Shown: one piece after another, positions 24,719 through 35,684 of the stretch
Layout: the number at the start of each line of letters is the position of its first letter
How positions within the stretch are numbered: the stretch's first letter is position 1
Assembly (NCBI GenBank): GCA_019400425.1
Contig: JAFREE010000090.1
Span: forward strand, 1-64,000
Direction: 5' to 3'
Origin: Hymenochaete sp. R1
Taxonomy: Eukaryota > Basidiomycota > Agaricomycetes > Hymenochaetales > Hymenochaetaceae
DNA: 64,000 bases
Translations under genes and position numbers: made by a program
Notes under the pieces: model-generated
Seen by the model: the letters and a program-made list of their open reading frames with translations, nothing else
Database searches by the model: none
Told to the model about the DNA's origin: nothing

Positions 24719-24974
24719 TTAGCAGTCAGACGCATCGCGAGGACACGGCGGGCAGATAGGAAGGCCATTGGAATAGCAGCGTGCCTCAACTGAAAGTTTG
24801 GGGCTGCGATCAGGCTCGCTCCCAATGGTTGCAACCTCAGTCAATTACAGAAAAAGAAACTCAGAATTGTTTTTAAATCTTAGACAGAGTACCACTCACT
24901 TCATTGATCGGTAAAGCGAGAGCCATAGTCAACACAAAGAAAATACTGAGTACTTGTATTCCTTCGAGGCGCAT
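24719..24974 (-). CDS. Small secreted Cys peptide precursor C
   Basis: ATG at 24974; signal peptide MRLEGIQVLSIFFVLTMALA followed by LPINE. Phase-0 intron GTGAGT...CTGAG. Exon 2 reads VATIGSEPDRSPKLSVEAR and then a core with a longer inter-cysteine loop, CYSNGLPIC, followed by PPCPRDASDC and stop. Four cysteines are present in exon 2. The signal exon and splice layout match B, but the GHP core is replaced by NGLP, so it is a diverged member. A 5' untranslated intron (GTAAGTAA...TTTCAG) precedes it. Confidence 0.75.
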
Positions 24975-25463
24975 GTTTGTTTCGGTATGAAGGGTGCAGC
25001 TGAAAAGAGTGAGCAAGGGCGAGAACGACGAATAAATTTACTTACCTTGCGATACAATTGCTCGAGGCCTCAACGATGGTAAAAGGATGTATTCGTATTT
25101 TGAAGTTTGCCTGGATTTCGACATCTTATAAGACATATTGGCTCGCACTACGCTATTCTTGTGCGGGAACATCCGACACATAACGTAGCTTGTATCCTGG
25201 AGATGAAATATCAAAAGCACAGCCAAAGCGTGCGAAATCGCCGAATTGGACCCTTCGCATGAGAATAACCTTAAGAGGCGACTGCGAACACGATGCAGTG
25301 ATTTCGTCAAGGCGCGCAGGAGGCTCTGCAGCACTGTGTTGCTATTAATATCACACAAAAATACATAAACAATACAAGGGAAATATGCCGACGCAGTTTG
25401 GAAACACATACAGTTATACATATATGAAAGATTCCTCTGCACAGGATCGCATGATGCCTTTCT
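24975..25463 (-). promoter_or_regulatory. Promoter of peptide gene C with conserved TATA block
   Basis: TCTTATAAGA at about 25124-25133, roughly 150 bp before the ATG of C, in a block resembling the one before gene B. This suggests that B and C arose by tandem duplication including their promoters. The remaining upstream part carries no gene. Confidence 0.5.
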
Positions 25464-25681
25464 TTACGCAGCACGATGAGTGGTAGGCGAGCAAACAGGA
25501 TGCCCCGAGTAGTCGTCTTCCCTTGCGTCGATGCCACGCTGATTGATCCGAAGCCTGCAGAGGACTCAAGCATTTGGTATGAGTACATAAGTATGACTAG
25601 AAACGCGCTCACATCCGGAGTAGGCAGCGCTCGCAAGAGAGCGAAGGCAACGAAGAGACTTAGGAGTCCAGTAAATTGCAT
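25464..25681 (-). CDS. Small secreted peptide precursor D (first core Cys lost)
   Basis: ATG at 25681; signal peptide MQFTGLLSLFVAFALLRA, then LPTPD. A phase-0 intron from GTGAGC to CAATCAG is the only splice that keeps the family frame. Exon 2 reads RGIDAREDDYSGHPVCSP and ends THRAA. The core is Y-S-G-H-P-V-C: the first cysteine of the family core is Tyr, leaving a single cysteine. It cannot form the internal disulfide of its relatives, so it is either decaying or works differently. The signal peptide resembles that of E. The nearest alternative acceptor (CTGCAG) reads a longer unrelated frame. Confidence 0.6.
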
Positions 25682-26693
25682 GTTTTCAGCATTCGAATCC
25701 GCGGTCTTAGGGATGTAGAACTGATCAAGTAAAGAATGGCTCCAGTATTTTGATTCAAGATGAGGTCAGCAGGGTTGTGGAAAGTTTTTTGAGTGTAATT
25801 TAGAGGCTGATTCCGACCCTCTTATGCCTCTGGTGTTGATTCGTTGTGTTGAGATTGCATGCTTATTGACTCCGATGGTACGCCACCAACCAAGTTTAGA
25901 CGAGTGCCCAATCCTTTGCTGAATTTGGTTTAATTGTTTGCAGAGCTGGTGTAGGTCGCGAAGTTAATTAGCTGATGCACGACGTTCGAGAGCATGAGTA
26001 GTACGTCGTCGGGAGGGTGAAAGGAGAAAGAAAGGTTGCCTCAGTTGAACTCGCGCCATGACCTAAATACATGCACTGCTCCTTTCCTATAGCGTTGATT
26101 GCGGATGCTGTAGGAAGGTTTTTGTGAAATGAGCTTCTAGCGTGAGATATCATACGCACTTCAGGAAGATGGGGCAAAGGCTTACTGGTAACCGGAATAG
26201 AACAGGGCGCCATGTCATACCGACACAACTGAGAGAGAAGACGCGCACCACGTCTGGCAGCAGCCTTATCCATAGCATATAGTCCTATAAGATGAAAATA
26301 ATCGTCAGAGCCTGCGTATGATAAAGAAATTGGAAGAATTTACTGTAGGATGATACCCTGTTTCTTCCGTGCTTCAAGTTCCGAAAAAAAAAAGATTATT
26401 CTTCGTTTGAAAATTGTTGCTTCAAATTCCGCGGAGTCCTCTGCCTATTCGAACTTCGAGATTAGAGCTGCTAATTTTCAAAGAGGACGGAGGAAGTTTG
26501 CAAATACGGATACAATGGATTTGTCAAAGCACGCGCCTGGCGCTAAAAACCAGCGCTGCTATAAATAGCTTAAATTACACGTTAAACAGAAACATAAGCG
26601 ATTGCCAGGAGAGCAGCGTCTCTTTCACGTGCAAGAGCTCGTTATGAGCGATTGGAACACATCGGGAGGCTCGAGTTGATACAATGCTCGTAT
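25682..26693. other. Intergenic spacer between peptide genes D and E
   Basis: Holds the promoter of D. A frame near 26158-26240 (minus) contains a C-x6-C string but lacks a signal exon, so it is not called. GCTATAAATAGC near 26550 is a TATA-like palindrome without an assigned gene. Confidence 0.4.
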
Positions 26694-26926
26694 TCACTCC
26701 TCAGCAACAGAGCCAGGTATACATAAGGGATGTCCAGAGCAGCGGGCTTCTATTGCAACACGGGTTCCGATATCTCGCGTGTCGACCACATCCTAATAAA
26801 TGAGAATTAGAAGGTGTCTTTCGCTTGCGGGATTGTAGTATCTACTCATTTACTCACTTCGGTAAATGGTAGGGCATGAACTAGCGCAAAAGCGACAAAC
26901 AGACCAATAAGTCCGGTGAAGTGCAT
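26694..26926 (-). CDS. Small secreted Cys peptide precursor E
   Basis: ATG at 26926; signal peptide MHFTGLIGLFVAFALVHA, then LPFTE. Phase-0 intron GTGAGT...TTATTAG. Exon 2 reads DVVDTRDIGTRVAIEAR and the core CSGHPLCIPG, ending SVAEE before the stop. The mature part is shorter than in B and has just the two core cysteines; there is no dibasic site. A TATAAAAA element near 27075 lies about 150 bp upstream, the same spacing as in B and C. Confidence 0.75.
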
Positions 26927-27648
26927 GCTCGATGAAGTGAGTGGTATTTGGATCTGGATACAATGTTAGCAAGATAGGAATAGAAAGGTAAGGATTCAAC
27001 GCACACTTTGAATTGAGTGTGTTCGAAGGTTGAAGTAAAGTTAAGTTGAACGCAATCCCGATGCAAAAGACATGCTTTTTATACCCATAAGAAATGTATC
27101 CTGAGCCGAGACGACAGTCTCCCATAGAGTGTCGCACTCTGGTCCTTTGACTTACCGCCTCCCATGGTAGCAACATAGCCCAACAGAGCGACATCAGAGC
27201 GGACACCGTTGTTGCGTTTGACAAAGTGGGTGGCGGAAACGGAATGACTCGAGACAACTCGACAAAATGCAACAGTTGCAGGAAATGAGTCGCACACCGA
27301 CGAGAATGGATAAAAAGCGAGAAAGGCCATCTCAGTTGAAGGCACGTCATAGCACGCTCATGCGCAGTGCGGTCTCGGTCGCTGGTAATTGCAGGCGTTG
27401 TAGAAGGGCATGTGAAAATGAGACTTCATCGTGAGACGACATCCGCGCCTCAGCAGAAAAAATACAAGTGTTCTGGGAATCGAATTAAAACAAGGGTCCG
27501 AAGCTGTTCGTATATGATGAATGAAGGTTTAAGAAAGACGCCACAACGGTCAACTTCAATCGTAATAAGTTGACTCAGACCTAAAGCAGTGACAGCCACA
27601 GTCAGTGCCTCCATCCAGTCAACGAAATTGGCAAATTGGCAATAAAAC
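26927..27648. other. Intergenic, no gene seen
   Basis: Holds the promoter of peptide gene E and the 3' flank of the DUF6533-type gene. No supported coding region. Confidence 0.45.
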
Positions 27649-29248
27649 TTACTGCATACTGCTACCCCAGGACTTGTGCTCTTCAAAGACAACCGGTCCT
27701 TGTGTGAAGCTTATTGCACTACGCTCCTCCGTGTTTGCTGCCTCAAAGAGGTTGAAGAACATACGGCTGCCGAACAGCGAAAGTAATGTTGGGCTACCCA
27801 ACGTGCTAAAGATTGTCAATGTAACATCACTGGCGTCTATGAGATCCGTCAAAATATTGAACACGGAACAGAAGATTGAACTGCATGGTACATGAGAAAC
27901 TGTTTCATAATTCGGTGCCGAAGGTGACGCACAGTGCAAAGTAAAGCATTTGATCCTCGATGAGAACTTTGGTGAGCTTTGTTCCGACAAAGCCGTTCGA
28001 CTGTCTCCAGATGGGAACGGCCTTGATGAGTGCGAGGACCATGAGCACAGCACCAAATGCCAACGGGATAGTCCTAGATGAGTATAAATACTTTAGCTCT
28101 CCTCCGAATCTCAGAAGCTGTGGAAGCTCACCAGCTCAGAACATATAAAAAAAGCGGTGCGGATCCTAAAAGAAAACAGGATGAAGCATCGCTGGCGATT
28201 GGCATCGTAGTGACTAGCAATCACGTCGGTTATCAATACTGGTAGACTCTTTGCGTTTTAGACTGGCGACGTACCACCCTCCGCGATGATATCATAACTG
28301 GTTATAGCTAATTTCGCAATAAACTCCAGACCAAGCAACGTATAGAGCACTACAATCATTCTTCTATCTATTCCCGGGATGAGTGGCCGTGCGCCTCCGA
28401 GGAATGTACACGTACCCTGATGATACAGTGCTAACACCCTCAACACCAGGACATCTATAAGTGATGGGTCAATACCCGATCGGAACAAAATGAAGTCTGA
28501 CTCACAGTCAACGGTAACGACAGTGATGATCGCTACACAATATTAAGCACGAGTCTGGTGTATGAAAGAAGCAGTGATAGTGCTTACCCGAGATGTATGG
28601 CGTCCAATAATACAATTTACCTATTCTCCTAGTTCAGACCCGCCGTATGAACGAAGTGAAACGACGTACATCTTCGGATAACCGTCAGTCAAACATGTGA
28701 TGGGAGTAGAAAGAAGAAGAAAAAACTTACTCGGAAACGCTCGCGTTGAAGGTCCAGACTGCATGAGGAATTGAGCACAGCGATACAATGTCAAGTTCGG
28801 TACGTACGCAGCGTATGGGTTACGGCACCAAATATGCCAACATATCGATTCTTGAAAATATGATGAGCCCAACATGCCCCGCGGAACAATCCGAGACTAA
28901 AACTCACCAGAAAATACAAGGACTTGGAGAGAGTTGGACGAGCGCCCTATAGAGAAGCGTCATCAACTCATGTGTGTATATTTCGACAGCTGTGTTGGCG
29001 CACCCAGAAGTACTTGACCTTGCTCCGAAATCAGATGGAAGCCTGATACAGTAATGGTCGTGCGCACCTCTTTCTCCAGCGTACAGACTTGATATTGTGG
29101 CAGTAGTGGTTGTCAATGAGGCGACGACGGAGACGAGATCAGAAAACGACAAACATGAATCATAAATCAACAAAGTCCCTAACACTGCGGCGAGGTAGAG
29201 GTTGATGGTATTGATGTTCACCCATTCCACAGCGTCTTCGCGATCCAT
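27649..29248 (-). CDS. DUF6533-type seven-transmembrane protein
   Basis: Basidiomycete polytopic membrane protein of unknown function, receptor-like in topology. ATG at 29248 gives VEWVNINTINLYLAAVLGTL and LLIYDSC, the first helix and YD motif of the DUF6533 region. Later exons give RPTLSKSLYFLNRYVGIFGA (the conserved L-Y-F-L-N-R-Y string), VLVLRVLALYHQ and DRRMIVVLYTLLGLEFIAKL. The last exon (SIFCSVFNILTDL, GSRMFFNLFEA) ends EEHKSWGSSMQ and the stop at 27649. Intron phases between LYFL and NRY agree. Some middle exons were not resolved. It lies immediately upstream of the secreted-peptide array, on the same strand. Confidence 0.75.
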
Positions 29249-30077
29249 GTGATGGGTAGCGCCTCGCGTCCAAAACGGCGCGCAGAAAGTCGACGCTGGA
29301 AGTAGTGGTAGAGAAAGGGGGAGAAAAAGAGGCGCACCGTGGCGGGGAGGAATGTCCTGAGGCTATGTATATCTATGCAGATACAAATAAAATGATCGCA
29401 GCGGTCAGCGAAGTGATCGCGCCGGTGTCGTCGGAGGCGTGGGATTACCCCGTGTTCCGCCAATGAACACTAGAATAGATCATTGTTACACCGTGTGTAC
29501 GTCAATTCGTAGCTCCGCACATTCTTGATTTCGTTGATGACGCTCGTGCGAACTGTGTCGCTATGGTAGAGGTTGATGTCGAGTGCCACTACTACAGCAG
29601 CAGAGCGCGCCGTTTCGTATCTAACAAAATCGACGAAGGCCAGGGACTCTTGACGCTGTTCACCGACACTCTAACAGCACGATACAAAGCATCCGACTCA
29701 TAACATTGTGCAAATGATTAAAAGTACATAATTTGGCTTGACATTCGAGTCGTAAAAGTACATCATGAAATCTTACGGAAACGAACGATGAGCTGATATG
29801 ATAGATAGATCGAGTCTAATGACGGCTTACAGAAAATTGTCCGAATACCGCTCAAAACCCTCCTAAGCACCCTTCATCTATTTTACTTCCCCACACCCTT
29901 TTCACAGAAGACGGACGTCCTCGAGTAGTGTTAGCTGAGTCTGGAATAGGCGAGTCATTGACGGAAGAGAAGGGTGGGTGTCCACAAGACCCAGGCGTCG
30001 CAGAAAAGCGCATTCTTTTGTTGTCTGGAGAGTCAAAGTTGCAGTTGCGGCCGTACTGACCGGACGAAGCCGAAGAA
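29249..30077. other. Intergenic, no gene seen
   Basis: Upstream region of the DUF6533-type gene and 3' flank of the Ser-rich small gene. No supported coding region. Confidence 0.45.
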
Positions 30078-30545
30078 TTAATGGCTTCTCTTTCTGAAGG
30101 AAGCAGATGGCTCTCTCAGCATCTCTATACACACGAAGCCGAACGATATCAAGGAAGACTCACTTAAGCGCCGGACATCAAAGCCGTTGACACGATTTCG
30201 TGCCACGTTTTGAGTTTTCTCCCATCCGCGACCGGGTGAAGACATTGTATAATTATCGTCGTCAGTGTCTTCAGCCTCGTTGGGTTGGTTGTACGTCCGA
30301 CCGGGGCACCCACGTTCGGGGAGAGCACAGTCGTTAGGGGTTATTTGAATGGGAGAGCGATCGTACGTGGAAGCACTGTAAGCAGAGTGCATGGAGGCCA
30401 TAGCTTCAGGGTATGCGGGGAAGTGCACCTGTACTTTGGTGCTTCGCGAGTAGGAAGAACGCGAAGACGACGTCGAGTCCGACGAGTCACCGTCGGTCGA
30501 CATATGCTTCAGAATGGGACGGGGTTTTGAGGACGTGAACGACAT
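30078..30545 (-). CDS. Small Ser-rich protein with PRPILK and CALPERG motifs
   Basis: Uncharacterised. ATG at 30545 gives MSFTSSKPRPILKHM, a long Ser tract, KVQVHFPAYPEAMASMH, then SPIQITPNDCALPERG. A short intron (GTGAGT...TATAG) joins FDVRRL to KMLREPSASFRKRSH and the stop at 30078. It is about 140 residues, with no signal peptide or membrane span. Proteins with HFP...CALPERG strings recur in agaricomycetes as far as I remember, but I know no function. A PRPILK-type string can be a phosphatase- or kinase-docking-like motif; that is only a guess. Confidence 0.6.
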   Translation of the reverse strand: MSFTSSKPRPILKHMSTDGDSSDSTSSSRSSYSRSTKVQVHFPAYPEAMASMHSAYSASTYDRSPIQITPNDCALPERGCPGRTYNQPNEAEDTDDDNYTMSSPGRGWEKTQNVARNRVNGFDVRRLSESSLISFGFVCIEMLREPSASFRKRSH

Positions 30546-32060
30546 GCTTTGAGTTTTTCTCAATTGAAGAAAACCGCCATTTGTGAGCTGTTCTTATATC
30601 CATGTGTGCGGTGTGTTTGCACGCAGGTGATGGTGAAGGTACGAAGGGAAGAAACAGACGGTTCATTAAAAAATTCACACGGGATCCTGCACGCGACGTC
30701 TGGCTGCCCCACTCGAAGGTCTAGGTTTTGCACCCCAATCACGCTCGTAATAATCACTCGCGCCTGCGGTTGGACGATAACCAATTGCCACCTCATCTTC
30801 TGACCCACACTCAAGTCAAGGCCAGACCAGTTGCCTGGAACTTCACAGGCAAAACCCAGTCTTCTCAATTTACGCCGCCTTCTCAGCCCATCTTCGCCGT
30901 TTCCCGACCAATTCATTCACAAATCTCATGACTACCTTATATCCGAGAGTCACCAGATAAGGCAAAGTTCTCCGTCTGCTTGAGGAATTGAAGTCGCAAG
31001 CAGGTGATGGTGACTCACACTGATGAGGTGTACCCAACCCCGTCCACCTCACGCATGACCTGTCGCTATCGTACACACCTGTTCTGAAACGCAACCCCAG
31101 TCTAATTCGACCTTCCCTGGCTGTCACCATTCCCGCAGCCTTCGCATCGCGTGCCTCTTTTCTTATCTATGAATTGAGTCCTTTGTCCACCCTCTATCTG
31201 GCCTCAGGTTTCGGATTTACCTCCATCCCATCAAGTTTCGGCCGTAGCGATGCAAGGACATCTCACAATGTACTACGTCCGATCATGCAAATAGGCTCCT
31301 GCATATTCATACATAGACGGAAGAAGCAGACTTCCAAGAGGATCACACTCGGGTTTTTTGGGGGGTGAGGCCCTCCGTCTGCGAAGAATGTTAATTCAGT
31401 TCTTGCTGCGTGTCAAAAGACGGTACGAGTGCCTTACTCTGTGGTTTGGCTCCTCGAGAGCACAGCGATGATTTCAATCAACTGCCATCAGTCTCTCAAA
31501 GATAATATCGGCGTCTAAACGTTTCGTTGGGCTCAAGGGTATAAGTACAGCTTATCCAATAGCTGTGGGATAAAACCCTATACTCCGGTGAGATACAATT
31601 TTCCACATGTAAAAATAAACTTTAAAGGCACGGATTTACGTTGAGCAGGGCACAAATAGCTTTCCATACATAACTCGATATACCACGGGCAATTTGATCT
31701 CGCCTGTTACAAATGCAGGTCTCAAATGAGCAATCGTGAACTTTCGAGCGGGAAATATAGCACGGTTCACGAACATGTAGGGCCATTTTCCCGGGTTTTT
31801 TAACTGAACCTCTTTCACCAATCCCCCCCCCCCCTCTCTCTCTCTCTTCTTCGCAATGCAAATCTCTAAACTAGCCGTCGAGTCTACTCAAGTGAATGGT
31901 ATTCGGAAAGAGGTCCGCACAGGAACGTTAAATTACCCGATTTTAATCAATGAAACGAAATGCTTGAAGTCCGACAACCGTCCAGGTATATCGTACATTA
32001 AACTTCCTTGTATTACACAGTGGCTTGCGTCTGGACGAACTGTCAGTAGTCAAAACGAAC
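30546..32060. other. Intergenic with C12 and CT repeat tract
   Basis: 1.5 kb without a supported gene. It contains a homopolymer of about twelve C (31823-31834) running directly into a TC dinucleotide repeat (to about 31848). Confidence 0.5.
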
Positions 32061-33391
32061 TCAAAGGTCTATCGCTCCTACAGTTTGGCTTAAAACGGTT
32101 CCCTCTCGGAAGCCTATAGAAAGTTCCTGCTCTCTATTGGCAGCCGATGGTGCATAGATGCTAACGTCCACAGTCATCTTTTGGCTCACAAGTATGAGGA
32201 TAGCCGTAGGATATACACCCTACGTGAGCCAGATGGATCAGAACACTAAATGTGAATGTGGAATAACGGCGTACGGAAAATTGGGCGTGAACAGGCTGGT
32301 AGATATCACCCAGCGTTCCATGAGGCAATCGAATGAGACTTGCCGCGATGGCAAATGCCTTATAAAGCAATGTTAGATTGCGATCATAATATGCATGCTG
32401 AGTGAAAGAATTCGTACGCCGGAAACACAATATACCAATCCTGATTCAGCGAGAAGGAGAAGCACGCTTTCCGTTCTCGACCGCTTCCGAGCGGGAGAGC
32501 TGAGCTCATCGTGCCATTTCCTGGTGAGGTCAACACTTTGTTTGACCTGAATTACGTACAAATCATTCTTACCAAGCTTTGAAGGCGATCAGAGACGTTG
32601 CAACTAGATTTGTTAGTAATGACAAGCCCAAGTTCACCGTCTGCGTCACAGCTATCAGTTGGGCTAGAAGTGAATCGTCTGACGGTCGAATTACAAGCGC
32701 TATCCGAACACAGATTACAAGAACGGCTGTCACTGCGCTTTTTTATGAGTATATATGTGTATATCTATTGTTCAAAACTGATTCTCACCTGCGGTCAAGC
32801 CCAGAAAAGCAACTGCGAACGAAAGACCGATTCTGAGATCCTTGCCAATGGCCCACGCTCTCCAAACAACCACACCATCAGTTATTACGAACTATAAATT
32901 GATTGAGTGAAATAGACAACATTGAAGAGCAATAAGCAATGGATCTTACATTAATAAGTATCAAAGCGTTGAGAATAGTCCTTTTAGACGAAGGCGGAGT
33001 GCTCGTTGGGACCGTTTCCGTTTTGAAGGCAAGAATATTGCCAGTATCGTCGTATAACTCGATGGCCCAGAACAGTGTGCACAAAGAGAACATCAAGGTA
33101 ATCAGGCCCAGCATAACTTTGTGTGCCTTTGCCATTTTTTTTCGACTTGTGTACGAAGGCGATAAATCAGCAATGTAATCATGTAGATTCGGGAGACATA
33201 CACCAAAATATAGACGCAGACAGGGTAGGAGAACAAAAAGACTCCTGGAAGTCAAGGCAAAACCCGAGTCAGTAAATCGTATAACAGTAGAGTATGAGCC
33301 TTCCTCACGGACCGTAGATTAACGATTGCACAACATCAGAGATCAGATGGAACAAGAGTGCCTCCGGGACATCATTTGAGTCGGTTGTCAT
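32061..33391 (-). CDS. Seven-transmembrane protein a (agaricomycete family)
   Basis: Uncharacterised polytopic membrane protein. ATG at 33391 (MTTDSNDVPEALLFHLISDV, then VQSLIYG) leads through short introns to VFLFSYPVCVYILVY, VMLGLITLMFSLCTLFWAIE, FVITDGVVVWRAWAI, VNLGLSLLTNLVATSLIAFK, ESVLLLLAESGLVYC and YPTAILILVSQK. The stop is at 32061. The order of helices and the strings N-L-x-T-N-x-x-A-T-S-L-I-A and L-L-x-E-S-G-x-x-Y-C are typical of a large agaricomycete 7TM family with no proven ligand. It is paralogous to the gene at 34200-35548. Confidence 0.75.
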
Positions 33392-34199
33392 ATGGAATCG
33401 TCAAGTAAAAGCTGTAAGGCACCGAGGCAGATGGAAAGAAAGAGAAAAGGCGCGAGAAGTGCTCTGGTGCCAGTGGGTGATTGCTCCAGTCTTTATGCGC
33501 TGTACTCGAAAGTCAATATCAAATTACAATTTCTCATCTGAAGAGAGTGATGGAGGCGAAAAGCATCAAAATGGTTTTGAACGGGCGTCGGTGATAGGTC
33601 GCAGCATTAGTGATAGTGGACCTATGTGCTTGATTGTGGACCTCGAGCTTTAGGTACGTACGAGGAAAATGACCTGCCGAGGAAGTTCCGTGTGAGGAAG
33701 TTCCGCACACGGTACGTATACGACTGATTGATATGGTTCGCGATGTGGCACAGGAGATTTGCTATGCCTCGCTCCCTCTCGTCCATACTTGGGCCTGGGC
33801 ACTCATACTCCTTACAATCCTTTCCGTCTTCTATACGCGCCAAATCTCAGCATCTCTTTTTTTGAAATTTTGTTGGTTGTCGAAATGACACTCACCGATG
33901 CGCCTTAAGCTTGTCCCGAGATTGTATGTCCCATGCCATGCCGGTCGTCGCTATCGTACATGTTTACTCCATATTTATTCATCTGCACCGATCTTTTGTG
34001 TATCATGTAATCTTAGATACTCGATCCACGTTCAGTGCTCTCATGGGGAGTCATGGCACTATAATTACACCATATATTTCAGGTTTCCCGCTTGTGCAAA
34101 ATCCAGCTTTGTACAGCTATAGGTACACTTGATAATCTGCTAGGGCAGCAAGCTGCTATGACCCCAAGAATCAGGTCGAAGTGTGTGTCTTATTATGTT
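33392..34199. other. Intergenic, no gene seen
   Basis: Promoter of 7TM gene a and 3' flank of 7TM gene b. No supported coding region. Confidence 0.45.
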
Positions 34200-35548
34200 T
34201 TAGCCTTTGTTTTGAAATGAGATAGTCATGTTTCGCACCATTTGGCTCATAAGCGTTCCGTCTTGAAATCCAATGAACGACTCCTCTGCACCGTTGATTG
34301 CTGAAGGGCCCTCCGAACAGATACTATCGTCCAGCGACTTCTTTTGACTCACAAGTATGAGGATCGCGGTAGGGTATAAACCCTGCATGAGCCAATCAAA
34401 TTGAGATATTTAATGAAGATGAGAAAAGTTGATCTGACTCACAGAAAGCTGAGCATGGACTGGCAGGTAAAGATCGGCTATCGTCCCATAAGGCAGCCGA
34501 ATCATACTGCCCACCATAGCAAAACACTTTTAGCATAGCAGTATCAATTTGTGGATAAGATTTGATCCGGATAGAAGTACCATACCCCAGAAACACAGTA
34601 TAGTATCACTCCCGATTCTACAAGAAGGAGGAGTATACGTTCAGTTTTTGTTTGCTTTCGTGCGGGAGAGCTAAACTCGCGACGACATTTCCTAGTCATC
34701 GTTGTTACTAATGAGCTCAGTGTAAAGAATACTTGTGCTCACCAAACTTTGAGTGCAATGGCAACTGTTGCGACGAGGTTTGTGAGGAAAGATATCCCCA
34801 AATTTACGGTCTGTAGTATGGACAAAATTCGATCCAGCACTAAGGTGTTCCCGTGTGGAGTCGTAATTGCGATACGTATACAAATAATCAGAAGTGTAGT
34901 CACTGTATCAATTTTAATAATAGTCGAAACCTTTCAAATGGGAGTAGAATCGTACCAGTGGTGAAGCTTAGTAAAATAATAGCAACTACCGGACCTAATC
35001 TGGATTCCTTTTCGATCTCCCACGCCCTCCAAACGACGACAGCGTCCGTAATAACAAACTATAATTTTGCAGGTCAGAGGGAAGGCCATAACGATAGCTC
35101 TGAAAAACCTACATTAATGAGTATCAACGCACTGAAAATAGGTCTGAATTGTGGAGGTGCGTTTGTGGGGTTCTCAAGGTAAAGTACGTTCGCAACGTCA
35201 TGGTAGAGTTCGTTAACCCAAAAAAGTGTGCTCCAAGCAAACATAAAGGTAACTAGACCAAGCATTGACTTTCTTCTCCTCACTCTGGAACTCTTTCGTC
35301 TTCCGTGGACGGAAAAGTTCATTAGCGGATAGTAAGTACCGGTGAAGTGGTCGACGTACTGCAAGATGTATACAAATACTGGATAAGAAAAAAGAAAGAC
35401 ACCTGGATTTTGCGGGAGCGGAATTCCTGTTAGCAGGTGCTATTTCTCAGCGTAGATAAATTCTCAGACCATAGACGAGTGTCTGTATGATAGTTGAGAT
35501 CATTTGGTATAGTTGTCTCTTCAGATCAACGAGTTTACAGTCCATCAT
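34200..35548 (-). CDS. Seven-transmembrane protein b (agaricomycete family)
   Basis: Paralogue of the gene at 32061-33391. ATG at 35548 (MMDCKLVDLKRQLYQMISTI, then IQTLVYG), then VFLFSYPVFVYIL, SMLGLVTFMFAWSTLFWVNE, FVITDAVVVWRAWEIEKES, VNLGISFLTNLVATVAIALK and LYPTAILILVSQK, ending at 34200. The whole chain appears intact. Its first exons (34841-35548) are copied within the second unit of the tandem duplication at 36726-37433, where the copy is cut off. It lies tail to head with gene a on the same strand. Confidence 0.75.
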
Positions 35549-35684
35549 CAGATGCGTCGCCAAAAATTTCGGGTAGCTCTTGCAAGAGCTGAGCACGATA
35601 GCTACGGAAAGGAGAGGTGGGATTCAAATTGCCGTTGTCTTGTTGGAAATAACAGACGCTCACTTTATACGCTGGGTATAAAGG

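Noticed and set aside
26158..26273. A possible sixth peptide (C-x6-C followed by S-I-P) on the minus strand
   Set aside because: No signal-peptide exon or matching intron upstream; the cysteine spacing fits no other member.
29902..30132. Longer alternative C-terminus for the small Ser-rich protein
   Set aside because: The GTGAGT...TATAG intron is phase 1 and joins to the short frame ending at 30078; the longer frame is out of phase.
31823..31848. C12 plus CT tract as a CRISPR or regulatory element
   Set aside because: Simple low-complexity DNA; no spacer-repeat structure.
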